A DNA stretch of 64,000 bases from Typhlomys cinereus (GCA_023101885.1 JALPQD010000142.1:4238121-4302120); one strand, 5' to 3'. Positions 20,467-32,500 are shown, counted from the first letter of the stretch. Program-made: numbers and translations. The notes: a model not told the origin generated them from the letters alone.

Positions 20467-23400
20467 AGAATGAGGAGGAGGAGGAAGAAGAAATTAAAAA
20501 CAAGCCTCATTATCTAGAGAGGAATTCCAGGTTTTTTTTTGTCTTATATTATTCTAGGGTCTTTTTCATGATGTACCTATGCAGTTTCTAAGTGTTAGAA
20601 ATATATTTTTATAATATTTTACTATTTTAAGCTATTAAAATCTTTGTAAGTTAAAAAAAAAGAAAGAAAGTACAAAAGAAACCTTTCTTCTGTGATTTTA
20701 ACAGAAGCAAACTGAGGCATAGGGTAAAACAACAAAGTGATCAAAGACACTCTTTTAAGGATTCAAATCCAAGTAGTCTGAATCTGAATTCTGCATTGCC
20801 TCTCCAAAACATTTCCCTCAAAGAATCTTTTAAGGAGTATGATGTTTCCCACTCAAACACATTAATTAAAGCAAAAGTGAATCAAGAAAGTCAGCATGTT
20901 TCAGTAATATTTATTGCTAAAATAACAGAAATAATTTGCCTATTTCTATCTTGGTGAATTGATAGGTTAAGAGAGATATGATATATAATAGAGGAGATAG
21001 AAAATATGCAGAAGGAAAATCCAAAAACTGAATGGAATATCATTCAAGTTAATTATGCTTTTAGAAAATGTAACAAACAGAGAATTGGGCAAGAATTATT
21101 CAATCAGTTTTGGAATTATGTAGAATCAAAAGTCAGAGAAAATGGCAGGTATATTTGTTAAATTAGAACATTTTAATCTACATGCTTTCATAGATATATT
21201 AACAATGAGCTATATCCTGTTGGCTGGGATTCTAGTCACTTTTTCATAAAAAATCCTTTTCAGAAAATATATCACTTTTTATTTAAATGTGCATACTTCT
21301 AGAATCCTACAAATTTTCCAGCTGTCCACAATGGTTAAAATTTCACCCAAACTCAATTTATCTTTACTAAATGTTCACGGTTTAGTCTAAATTTAGTAGT
21401 CAATTTAGTTTTCATCAGAAGAAACACTTTTCATTCATGTTTCCACAATTTAATTATATTCAGCTAAACTTTATAGTCAAAATTATAAAACATTAGCATA
21501 TGTACAGAAAAAATGGAATAAATAAAATCCTTCCAGAGGGTAGCCATTAAAGATTGGATTGCTTGCCATAAACACCAATAAGTCATGCAGAAATAATGGA
21601 GAACTTCAGAAAACCAGAAATGATTTGTAAGACTTTTTGTATATGCAAAAGTGTTGGGAAAAGATCAACAGCTTATCTACTGATTACTTTTTAACAAAAA
21701 GGTATAACTGTGTCATTTTCCAATATTTATGCCCCTTAGTTGTGTCTTCTTAATCCAGACATTTGTCCATTTCTATTTTCTTGTCACAGACACTTAATTC
21801 AAATTACCTTAAAAATATTTATTAATGCCAAAAACCTAATTGGCAGGGATAGAGTGTGTTGCAGAGTTGGTGCAAATCAGGAAGAAACAGGAAAAGTGAA
21901 CTCCAGCACCAGACAGGCAATCTACAATGTGACTCTATTTGCATAATTAAAAGCAACTATTTCTGATTTAGAAAAGTAACAAATTGTTAAATGAAATTTT
22001 TCACTTCATGATGCAAACATTTATAATTTATAAGATTTTATCATATTTCATAGCTACAAATAAAAATTTTTGGTATATTTTGTGATCTATATGGAATTAC
22101 ATTGGACTTTTGGTAAGCATAGAAGTCCATCTTAAAAAATCTACAAAGCATACTGGCCTGCTAGCCATGAGCACCTTAACTACAATTGTGAATGATTTCT
22201 GTATATACAGAATATTTAAGCTGTAAGAGTTCATGTTCATACTCTTTAGTGCTGGCCAACTCGAATTCCAAGAATGCTAAAAAAAAAAAAAAAATGGATT
22301 CAATTACCCAACCATTGTTTAATATCCACTGGCAAATCAGTCATATAAATGGGGTTCTAATTTCTTATCTATGACTGAATATTTACAAATATTTACAACA
22401 GATGTACAAATGTATAGGAATAGACTGGTAATGGATAAATCCTCCATGGAAAATTTCAACTATGCCCACAATAGAGTTCAAATGTATACAAACATATGTA
22501 ACAGATTTAGAGAGATTCTAAAATAGTCAGATTAATAAAACCTTGAGGCCATGTAACCCTAAGTAGGAAGAGGAACTCATGAGATTACATGTGTACAACA
22601 GGAAGGATTTGACCATGAAAGACTCAATGTGAAGCCATATTTAAAGCCACATAATTCTAGCCTCAGGTAACTGTACAGAGGAGGCTTGGAACCGCTCTTG
22701 AGGAAATGTAAAGAATTTTGTAATAACAAAATCATGACAGAGTCCTGCTGGCCAGATATTTCATTGTTCCTAAATGTGATTTCATTACTTTTAAGATACA
22801 GAATCACCCTCTGATTTGGAATCTGAGGAAGGATTAATTCTAACAATTTAGTTGTGCAAAGACAATACTCTGGTGCAGAGTGGTAATCTTATCATTTCAA
22901 TATGAGATCTCACAAAGTTGCCAATGTGAGTCAACATGATGCCATATTTAGTAAGCAGAGGAGATATAATATGCCAAATAATTTTCTGCAATATTATACA
23001 GAAATATAAGAAACAAAGTACAAATGAAGAAATGATAAGAATATGAAATAAGATTAAAAGTGAAATGTCTGAAAAATAAGAGGAATTCATAACGGAAATA
23101 GATATGATCAGACATCAAAGAAAGAGAAAATAATGATCATAAAAATTAATAATTGATTTAATAGATTTCTTTAAAAAACTATGATTTAACAGGTTCCTTC
23201 TTTTAAAATAGGCTTTGAATGCTTACAATAGCTATTATAATAAGATACAAATTTTCCCATATACATAAATAAGTATGAAGAAAGCAATTACTTTGCCAGC
23301 AGTAATGTTTGTCTAAAGTATTTGAAAGGTAGTTTGAAAATGAGTCCATTTATGGACATGACCCCTTCTCCTTAGGTTGTTAGCATGTTTTACAGTACTA

Positions 23401-23956
23401 GATCTGAACTTCTTCCTGTGGAGCAGAGCTTAAATTCAATTATAGTATGCTTGGTTGCACCCATAACATGCATGCCACTGTTGCATGAACAACACATTTT
23501 GCTATTATAAAACTAACCATTTAATAAGGAAGCTTTCAGGTCAATTCATGTTAAACTTTTCCATGTCTTTTGATGAAAGTGTATGAACTTTTCAGCAATA
23601 GGAATTTACTATCAGGTTTTGATGGGTAATCAACAGCAACAGAAATAGCCTATATTGATTTGGGGACCTTTGGAACTTCCCTGACCAGAAGTGAGAGCTC
23701 TGTGGAACATGGGACAAAACAGTAAGATAGAGATATGGGGGGAATATTTGCTTAGAGAAGGAAAGCAAATGAGAAAGGATAAACAGAAGTATAATTAGAA
23801 TGTACTATGTATACAAGTATCAAAGTGTCAAAAAATAAAATTCATCAATAAAGAAAAACGGGGAGAAGAGAACTGAGGCCAAGGAAAACTTTTATAGCAA
23901 AGCTTTATACCAAAGATTCTTGGAGAAAAATCAATTTCATTATGAGGAAAGTTATT
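20467..23956. other. Mostly unique AT-rich sequence
   Basis: No gene recognised. About 23340-23475 resembles an antisense old L1 3' UTR fragment (GCACCCATAACATGCATGCC). The rest is unassigned. Confidence 0.4.
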
Positions 23957-23970
23957 AAGAAATAGATCCA
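23957..23970 (+). repeat. Target-site duplication, left copy
   Basis: AAGAAATAGATCCA, identical to 34943-34956. The junction TT/AAGAA fits an L1 endonuclease nick (bottom strand TTCTT/AA). Confidence 0.9.
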
Positions 23971-24330
23971 AGCCCCTTTCCCCGCCCTCCCTGAAAGCGA
24001 ACAGTCCAGCGGGGACTCACGGCAACCTAGGTAAACTTTCCCCCAATCCCAAATCCCAGGACACAACTCCTCCCACCAGTAAGCTGGAGCTGGTGCTACA
24101 CTGGGCCGGGGAGGACCCCCTGGGCCATGCCCCAGCTCCCGAGGTTAAGTAGCGCCCCATCGCCGCCACCACCTCCCTTTCCCCACCTGCCCTGGACAGG
24201 CCCAGTCAAGCCAGGACTAACGATGACCAAGGTAAGCTCCCCCGGCTCAACCCCAAATCCCAGGCCAAATAATTCAGTTCAGTGAAAAACGCACAGAAAT
24301 TGAAAGAAGGTCTTGAGAGTTAAAACGACA
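23971..24330 (+). promoter_or_regulatory. L1 5' UTR with two tandem monomers
   Basis: A GC-rich, CpG-containing 5' UTR is the expected site of the internal RNA polymerase II promoter. Two diverged monomers start near 24002 (CAGTCCAGCGGGGACTCAC) and 24203 (CAGTCAAGCCAGGACTAAC), about 201 bp apart. Each has a splice-donor-like AGGTAA at the same place (about 24029 and 24230). Copy A at 16998 has one monomer of this kind. Monomeric 5' UTRs are known for rodent L1s. The donor-like role is inference. Confidence 0.75.
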
Positions 24331-25400
24331 ATGCCCAAGTCAAAGTACAAATCCATGAGAAACAACACCCAAGAAAACAAATCTCCCACTGAAGGAATTA
24401 ATCCCATAATGACAGACTCCAACCAGAACAAACCCACAGGAAATAGCCAAGAAAGCCTGACCCAGGATAACGACTTTCAAAACATGATCATTACCATGTT
24501 CAATAGTATGAAAGAGGAAATCCGAGAGGAATTAAATAAGTGCATCAATCACTTTGAAGAGGAACACAACAGGCATTTGGAAGAGTTGAGAAAAACAGTT
24601 CAAGAAACAAAAACAGGCATAAAGCAGTTAAAACAGACTCAAGCAGAGTTTAAAACTGAACTGAAAGACAAATTATCTTCAACCCAGAACTCAACAGAGA
24701 GTCTTATCAGCAGAACTAATGAAACAGAAAATAGAATTTGAGACCTTGAAGACAAAGTGGGAGTATTAACCAGATCAATGGAAGAGGTTGTTAAAGCCAA
24801 AAAGATACTGGAGAGAAATATTCAAGAGTTATGGGACACCCTGAAGAAGCCGAACATGCATATCCTTGGAATACCAGAACAAAATCCCAAAATACCACAC
24901 CTGAGAAAATTTTTCAAACTATCATGAAGGAAAACTTTCCTCATATAAAAAAAGAGAGGCCCATCCATATACAAGAGGCATTCCGCACCCCAAACAGATA
25001 TGACCAAAATAGAAACTCACCACGGCAAGTTAAAACACTCCATATTCAAGATAAAAAAATGGTGCTGAGGGCCTCAAGGGTAAAAAAAAAAAAAGTCACT
25101 TTTAAAGGTAAACCTATTAAAATAACAAACTGCTTGTCAATGGCAATGGTAAAAGCAAGAAGAGCTTGGAGAGATGTACTTCAAGTATTGAATGAGCAAA
25201 AATGTCAACCCAGACTGATATACTATCCATCATGATTGAGGGAGAAAGAAAAGTTTTCCAGCACAAAGACAACTTGAAGGGATACATGTAAATGAAACTA
25301 GGCCTTCAAAGAATGCTAAAAATCATACCCAAACTTGAAGAAAAAAAACAGGCATATCCAGGAGAACAGAAGGGAAGTATAATACTACCAAAACCTAAAG
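24331..25400 (+). pseudogene. L1 ORF1 (RNA-binding protein), copy B, broken
   Basis: The ATG at 24331 gives MPKSKYKSM and 136 open residues (basic N-terminus, then coiled coil), identical in protein to copy A. It is stopped by TGA at 24739-24741. The coding alignment continues past the stop, then shifts frame near 24860-24890. In the second frame (about 24890-25238) the RRM and C-terminal domain are legible, including NRYDQNRN, VTFKGKPIKIT and the ARRAW motif found in ORF1 proteins (KARRAWRDV). It breaks at about 25240 and ends near 25380-25400. ORF1p coats L1 RNA as a trimer in the cytoplasm. This copy could not make it whole. Confidence 0.9.
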
Positions 25401-25451
25401 GTGAAACAATACACTTACAAAAGCCAATAAACATAATAAATGTTTGCAATT

Positions 25452-25465
25452 AAAAATAATTTCTC
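25452..25465 (+). repeat. Target-site duplication of SINE, left copy
   Basis: AAAAATAATTTCTC, repeated exactly at 25776-25789. Confidence 0.9.
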
Positions 25466-25775
25466 GGGGCTGGAGAGGTGGCTCAGGGGTTAAGCCGCTG
25501 CCTTGCAGGCAGAAGGTCCTGAGTTTGGATCCTAGACCCCACATATATCCGCTGGGCAGAAGTGGGGGCGGCCTGCGTTTCTGGTCCTGGTGGGCGGAAC
25601 CTGTGAATCCCGGGGCAGAATAAACAGGAGATGGAGGCGGTCCATGGTGGTTCGCGAATTCGCTGGTGGTTCCTGAATTCGTTTGTGGTTCTACACACGC
25701 ACACACACACACACATACACACACAACTGAATACATAATAAATAATAATAAAAAAATTTAAAAAAAATAAAAATA
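25466..25775 (+). mobile_element. tRNA-headed SINE, younger subfamily, in ORF2
   Basis: It starts GGGGCTGGAGAGGTGGCTCA, with an A-box-like TGGCTCAGGGGTT and a B-box-like GAGTTTGGATCC, so an RNA polymerase III promoter of tRNA origin is likely. The body carries GCCTGCGTTTCTGGTCCTGG and AATCCCGGGG, then a CA-rich tract and an A-rich tail. A perfect 14-bp target duplication flanks it. It lies nine codons into ORF2 of the outer L1, so it is younger than that L1. Confidence 0.95.
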
Positions 25776-28700
25776 AAAAATAATTTCTCCAATATAACAT
25801 TAAATGTTAATGGAATTAACTCACTGATCAAGAGACAAAGATTACAAACTTGGATTAAAAATCACAATCTATCAATCTGCTACCTGCACCACAATCTGCT
25901 ACCCTTCTCATCACAAAAGATAGGCACATCCTAAAAATAAAAGGCTGGTCCAAAATTCTGCAAGCTAATGGAACCAGAAAACAGTCAGGGGTAGCCATTA
26001 TGCTATCAGACAAAGTGGACTTTAAACCAAAAAAAATCATAAGAGACACAGATGAATATTACATTTTAGTCACAGGTACAATTCACCAGGAAGACTTCAC
26101 AATACTGAACATATATACACCCAATACAGGTCGCCCCCCACATTCATTAAGCAAACCCTACAACATCAAAAGCAAGAAATCAATCCCAAAACAATAAATC
26201 TTGGGGATTTCAACACCGCTGTCTCAACATTGGATTTATCAACAGGTAAAAAACTTAACTTTGGAGCTTAATCAAACCCGTACTGAAATGGACCTTACAG
26301 ATCTCCATCGAGCTTTTCATCCACACACTAAAGAATACACATTTTTCTCAGCAGCACACGGAACTTTCTCCAAAATAGATGACATATTGGGCCACAAAAC
26401 GAATCTCCACATATACAGGAAAGTTGAAATTCTAGCATGTACCTTATCAGACCACCAGGGCCTAAAGCTTGACATCCACAACACAACAAACAACAGAAAA
26501 TACACTAACCCCTGGAAACTTAACACTATAATGCTGAATGAGAATTGGATTCAGGAAGAAATTACAAAGGAAATTCAAGATTTCCTGAAAGTGAATGATA
26601 ATGAAAATACAACTTACTAAAATCCCTGGGACACAATGAAAATTGCCCTAAGAGGTAAGTTCATAGCTCTTAATGCCTACATCAAAAAAATGGAAACTTC
26701 AGAAATAAATAACGTAACAATGCAGCTTAAAGCTTTAGAGACACTAGAGCAATCTGATCCAAAAGCAGTAGCAGGGAGGAAATTAGCAAAATAAGGGGAG
26801 AAATATCAGAAATCGAGATTAGGAAAATGATACAGAAAATCAATGAGTCAAAAGCTGGTTTTTTGAAAAAATCAATAATATTGATATACCCTTAGCTAAA
26901 TTAACCAAAAGCAAGAGAGAGAAAGCCCAAATTAACAAAATTAGAAATGAAAGTGGAGGTATTACTACTGATACTCAAGAAATCCAGAAATTTATAATGT
27001 CATATTTCAAAAATTTATAATCGGTGAAATTTGGCAACGCAAAAGAGATGGATGAATTCCTAAGAAAACACAACTTACTAAATTGAGTCAGGAAGTTTTA
27101 AATTATTTAAATAGTCCTATAACATATGAGGAAATCAAGGAAGTAATCTCAAATCTTCCCACAAAAAAATGTGCTGGACCAGATGGATTCAGCACAGAGT
27201 TCTACCAGACATTTAAGGAGCTAATAACACCAATACTCCTTAAACTGTTCCATCAAATAGCAAAGGAAGGAACACAACAAAATTCCTTCTATGAAGCTAA
27301 TATTGTCTTAATCCAAAAACCTAATAAAACTCACTTAAAAAAGAAAACTATAGGTTGATCTCTCTGATGAACACAGATGCAAAGATGCTCAACAAAGTCT
27401 TAGCAAATCAGATTCAAAAACATATCAAAAAGATCATCCATGGGGATCAAGTAGGCTTTATCCCAGGCACACAAGGTTGGTTCAACATACGCGAATCAAT
27501 AAATGTAATTCACCATATAAACCAGTCCAAAGTCCAAGACCACATGATACTCTCGATAGATGCAGAAAAAGCTTTTGACAAGATTCAACAGCCCTTTATG
27601 ATCAAAACCCTAGAGAAGATTAAAATGGAAGGAACCTTTATCAATATCATAAAAGCTGTATACAACAAGCCCACAGCAAGGATTATGCTCAATGGGGAAA
27701 AACTTCAAGCATTCCCACTTCGATCAGGAATGAGACAAGGCTGTTCACTCTCGCCACTTCTATTCAATACTGTACTTTAAGTCTTATCTGAAGCCATAAG
27801 ACAAAAAAGGGACATAAGAGGGATTCAAATCGGCAAGGAAGAAGTTAAGCTATCTCTATTTGCAGGTGACATGATCTTATACCTGAGTGATCCCAAAAAC
27901 TCCACCAGGAAGCTCCTGGAACAAATACAGAAGTTCAGCAGGATGGCAAGATACAAAATAAATGTACAAAAATCAGTAGTCTTCCTATATGCCCAGAATG
28001 TAAGAAGTGAAAAAGCCCTGAGAGAAACAATCCAATTTACTATAGCCCCTAAAAAAATGAAATACCTTGGTATAAACCTAACCAAGCAAGTAAGAGACCT
28101 TTACAATGAAAACTTTAAATCCCTAAAGAAAGAAATTTCAGAAGACACCAGAAGGTGGAAAGACCTGCCATATTCCTGGATTAGAAGAATCAACATCATA
28201 AAAATGACCATCCTACCAAAGGCAATATACAGATTCAATGCTATATCAATTAAAATCCCAAAGCAATTCTTCAAAGAAGTTGACCAAACAATCTCAACAT
28301 TCATATGGAGGCACAAAAGACCCAGGATAGCAAAAACAATCCTGAGTAACAAAAACATGGATGGAGGTATAACCTTAGTCTATACTACAAATCCATAGTT
28401 TTAAAAACAGCCTGGGATTGACTCCAAAATAGACACACAGATCAATGGATAAAGGTTGAAGACCCAGATGTAAGCCCAAACAACTACAGCTATTTGATCT
28501 TTGACAAAAGGGCCCAAAAAATTCAATAGAAAAAGAAGAGCATCTTCAACAAATGGTGCTGCACAGTCACTGCTACCAACTCTCAACAGTTGGGATCTGG
28601 TGAAATTAAAGAGCTTCTGTTCAGATAAAGAGATTATAACACGAGCTCAAAGGCAACCCACAGGATGGGAGAAAATCTTCACTAACCACATATCTAATAG

Positions 28701-29385
28701 AACTCTGCTGTCCAGAGTGCACAAAGAACTTAGAAAACTAAACTCCAAGGAAACCAATGGCCCAATTAAAAAATGGGCCCTGGAACTTAAAAGAAACTTT
28801 ACCAGGGATGAAATTAAAATGTCTAACAAATATCTGAAAAAATGCTCCACTTCCTTAGCCATCAGGGAAATGCAAATCAAAACTTCCCTGAGATATCATC
28901 TCACCCCGGTCAGGATGGCAAAAATCCACAATACAAACAACAACAAATGTTGGAGAGGATGTGGAGAGAGGGGAACTCTCCTACATTGCTGGTGGGAATG
29001 CAGGCTCATACAGCCACTCTGGCGAGCCGTCTGGAGATTCTTAAAGAAATTAAAGATTGAAATGCCATATGACCCTGCTATTCCACTTTTGGGAATAACC
29101 CCCCATACAGCAGAGGTTCACCTCGATAGCACAAGCACGACCATGTTCATAACAGCACTGTTTACAATAACAAAGTCATGGAATCAGCCCAAATATCCAA
29201 CAGTTGACGAGTGGATAAGGAAACTGTGCTACATCTATACAATGGAGTACTACTCAGCCATCAAAAATGATGAATTACTGGAATTTGCCGGGAAATGGAT
29301 GTCATTAGAAACAATTATATTAAGTGAAGTATCCCAGACCCAGAAAATTAAGCGCCGTATGTACTCCCTAATAGGTGGCTCCTAG

Positions 29386-30385
29386 TACCAAACCCACCCA
29401 GCCCACCTAGAGACAGTAATTCCAAGGATTATGAACAGGAGGGATGGGGTAGGAGGGCCACACCAGAAAGAAGGAGAGAAGGGACCATGTTACAGCAGGG
29501 AAAATAGGCCTCCACCAAGGACCCAAATAAGTAATGAGACATCTGATTAAGTTCACAGACTTTTGTTCCTGATCATTTACTACTGAGGGGGTGTGATCTC
29601 ACCAGAAGAGGAGGGCATATAGTCTGGCAGATAAAAAGTAACCATTTTGCAAATGGGTGATAGACCCCTCCCTTACTATGGTTTCCCACTTTTATTACAT
29701 CTACCTTTGAATGTGCTTTTATCACAAGACACTAACAGCTTTTTGTCTCTTGCCAGGGGGTAACATACAATGCCCACCAGGATGGAGTGAAGGGCATTGC
29801 AGGAGCAGCAAAACTGCAAAAGAAAATCAACAAACCACAATCCAGAACTTCAGAGACTCTATATCAACCACCTAGCACTAGGCCAGCTTAGTCTCTCCCC
29901 ATCCTGAAGCTCAGGGAAATTTGCGGAAGAGGAGGCGGTAAGAATGTAAGAGCAAAAGGATGGGAGGAGCAATGATATGTAAGATACTCTATACTAGTTA
30001 GGGCTGAAGCAATCATAATTGGACTTTGCATGCCCTGCGCATTGTCCAACACACTGTTGACCTCACAAAGTCTAGCATCTGCTAAAAGCACCAAGATCCT
30101 TGGAGGCAAAGGATTGGCAGCCACAGCAGTGTTCCTATACCTAAGGGGAACACGGGAAAGGGTTCAGGGAAAGGCCACTGGGTTCTTGTACGTTATCGGA
30201 GAGGAGGGCCCAGAGGAAAATCAGACATGCACAAGAAAGGACTCTCTGGGAATTGGGGCAGGAGGCACTGGGGAATGTGGAGGGAGAGGGGTGGGAAGGG
30301 GGAGCAGGGGTTACGGGAGGAGGAGGAGGGAGGGAGGGAACTGGTGTACCTAATAAGTTTGTATGAGCTGAAATAAAAAAAAAAT
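29386..30385 (+). mobile_element. L1 copy B 3' UTR with polypurine tract
   Basis: The 1-kb 3' UTR follows the ORF2 stop. It contains the GCTCAGGGAAATTTGCGGAA block (about 29909) and GTAAGAGCAAAAGGATGGG. It also contains a G-rich tract (about 30240-30342) with many GGG runs that could form G-quadruplexes, and the terminus CCTAATAAGTTTGTATGAG followed by AATAAAAAAAAAA. The A run merges with the start of the next L1. Confidence 0.85.
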
Positions 30386-30405
30386 GGTGCTGCAAAAACT
30401 GGATC

Positions 30406-30424
30406 TCCACATGCAGAAGATTAA
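30406..30424 (+). repeat. 19-bp direct repeat, left copy
   Basis: TCCACATGCAGAAGATTAA, identical to 31109-31127; the pair brackets the inverted L1 fragment. Confidence 0.9.
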
Positions 30425-31108
30425 CTCTTCTCAGATTTCCTCTTTCATAGTATTAATCATGGTAATGATCATACTCTGAAAGTCATTATGTTGGGTCTGG
30501 CTTTCTTGGTTATTTTCTGTGAATTTGTTCTGGTCAGAATCCATCATTATAGGGTTAATTCTTTCGGTGGGAGATTGGTCTTCTTGGGTTTTGTTTCTCA
30601 TGGTTCTGCACTTTGACTTGGGCATTGTTTTGTTTCTTAGGACCTTTCAATTTCTGTGTGTTTTTCACTGAACTGATTTAGTTGGTATAATTACACTTGC
30701 CAGTTATTACTAGTGCTTGCCTTGAATTGGGTATGTTTGTCTATTGTTATTCTAATTTCCTAGATGAGACTATTAGGCTGTTAGTACATCAGTTAAGTCA
30801 GGTTAAGTAGACAAGGGGTGAATATTAGTATGATAGCGCACTTTTACGATTTAGTATCTTGGTGATATGTGAGGGTGAGTGGTGCACTCCCTGGAGTTGT
30901 ATATGTTTTTGGTGTGGTTGTATGGAGAAGTTAATCTACAGCAATTGATACTAGAAAGGATCAGTAAGGTGGAAAAAAGGAGGTTTACTTATCTTTGGGC
31001 TGGATGTGAAGAATCTGTCCCACATGATAGGATGATTGTAGAGGATTCCAGATGTATGGTCTTTGTCCCTTAGAGTTTTGCTTGAGTTCCCTTTGGACTC
31101 TATTGAAT
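30425..31108 (-). mobile_element. Inverted L1 5' UTR and ORF1 start, tailless, with TSD
   Basis: Read on the minus strand, this is an L1 5' UTR of the same type as 61320-61770, then the ORF1 ATG at 30625 (MPKSKCRTMRNK) and about 65 codons of ORF1. It has no poly(A). Exact 19-bp direct repeats on both sides, made of host ORF2 sequence, show it was inserted into copy C with target duplication and is not a simple inversion. Confidence 0.8.
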
Positions 31109-32035
31109 TCCACATGCAGAAGATTAAAACATGACCCAAACTTGTCACCATGCACAAGAATTAATTCCAAATGGATCAAGGACCTTGATATAAGGCCAGA
31201 GACTATAAAAACCATAGTTGAAAGGGTAGGGAACTCCCTCGAGCTGATTGGGCTAGGCCAACAGTCCCTAAACGGACATCCAATAGCACAGTCACTACAA
31301 CCAACACTCAACAGATGGGATCTTGTGAAATTAAAGGGCTTCTTTTCAGATAAAGAGCAACCCACAGAATGGGAGAAAATCTTCACAAAGCACATATCTG
31401 ATAGAGCTCTATTATCCAGAGTGAACAAAGAACTTGAAAAACTAAACACCAAGGAAACAAATGGGCCAATTAAAAAATGGGTCCTGGAACTTAAAAGAAA
31501 CTTTACCAGGGATGAAATTAAAATGTCTACCAAATATCTTAAAAATGCTCCACTTTCTTAGCCATCAGGGAAATGCAAATCAAAACTTCCCTAAGATATC
31601 ATCTCATCCCAGTTAGGATGGCAAAAATCCACAACACAAACAACACCAAGTGCTGGAGAGGATGTGGAGAGAGGGGAACTCTCCTACATTGCTGATGGGA
31701 GTGCAGGCTCATACAACCACTCTGGTGAGCCGTCTGGCGATTCTTAAAAAAGTTAAAGATTGAAATGCCATATGACCCAGCTATTCCACTTTTGGGAATA
31801 ACCCCCCATACAGCAAATATTCACCTCAATGGAAGGAGAACGACCATGTTCATAGCAGCACTGTTTACAATAGCAAAGTCATGGAATCAGCCCAAATGTC
31901 CAACAGTTGACGAGTGGATAAGGAAAATGTGGTACATTTGTACAATGGAATGCTACTCAGCCATCAAAAATGATGAATTAATGAAATTTGCCAGGAAATG
32001 GATGGAATTAGAAACAATTACATTGTGAAATATCC
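31109..32035 (+). pseudogene. L1 ORF2 C-terminal fragment, copy C
   Basis: The C-terminal third of ORF2 shows the LSPCTRINSKWIKDLDIRPE block (about 31152) and the TNGPIKKWVLELKRNFTRDE block (about 31459). The cysteine-rich [14 protein letters not shown] equivalent is at about 31652, and [12 protein letters not shown] at about 31780. Three frameshifts or stops (near 31060-31120, 31560 and 31740) break it, and the end lacks the MYSLIGG frame. This part of ORF2p is needed for RNA binding. The copy is 5'-truncated and inert. Confidence 0.85.
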
Positions 32036-32494
32036 CAGACCCAGAAAATTAATCGCCATATGTACTCCCTAATAGGTGGATCTTAGTATCAAACCCACTT
32101 AGAGACACTCAAAGATAAATCTCTGCAATACCTACAGTAATTTGTAAAGATTATAAACAGGAGGGAAGGGGAAGGAGGGCCCCTTCAGAAACAAGGAGAG
32201 AGGGGACCATGTTACAGCAGAAAAAATATGCTACCATCAAGGACTGCAAGTAAGTAATGAGACATCTGGTTAAGTTCACAGACTTTCCTTCCTGATCATT
32301 TACAACTGATAGGGTATGATCTCACCAGAAAGGGAGGGCATATAGGCTGCCTGATAGAAAGTAAACATTTTGCAAATGGGTGATTGACTTCTCTCTCACT
32401 GCAGTCTCCTACTTTTATTCCATTATTCCATCTACCTTTGAATATACTCTTATAACAGACTAATTTAACAGGTTTTTATCTCTGGCTAGGGGGT

Positions 32495-32500
32495 GACATC
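32495..32500 (+). repeat. 6-bp target duplication (GACATC), left
   Basis: Matches 34218-34223. Removing the insert plus one copy restores the L1 3' UTR seen antisense at 45.8 kb and 58.0 kb. Confidence 0.9.

Larger units (their letters stand above)
25440..29385 (+). pseudogene. L1 ORF2 (endonuclease/reverse transcriptase), copy B, broken
   Basis: The ATG at 25440 begins MFAIKNNFS. A SINE and its duplication (25466-25789) interrupt after nine codons, and NITLNVNGIN then opens the endonuclease domain. Legible blocks are GDFN-equivalent sequence near 26205, the catalytic SDHQGLKL at about 26449, and a nonsense TAA at 26618. RT follows: [12 protein letters not shown] (about 27174), [14 protein letters not shown] (about 27571), RQGCSLSPL (about 27733), a stop at 27778, then the YXDD box as FAGD (27859-27870), so one catalytic Asp is lost. 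The last frame (28501-29385) holds the zinc-knuckle-like [18 protein letters not shown] and ends in MYSLIGGS. Total coding length without the SINE is about 1,207 codons, close to family length. At least six stops or frameshifts make it dead. Confidence 0.92.

Noticed and set aside
25466..25540. Possible tRNA gene
   Set aside because: A- and B-box-like elements belong to the tRNA-derived SINE head; no cloverleaf with a proper anticodon arm, and many copies occur.
30425..31108. Twin-priming 5' inversion of L1 copy C
   Set aside because: The inverted part alone is bracketed by 19-bp direct repeats and lies downstream of 40 bp of sense C sequence, which a simple twin-priming product would not show.
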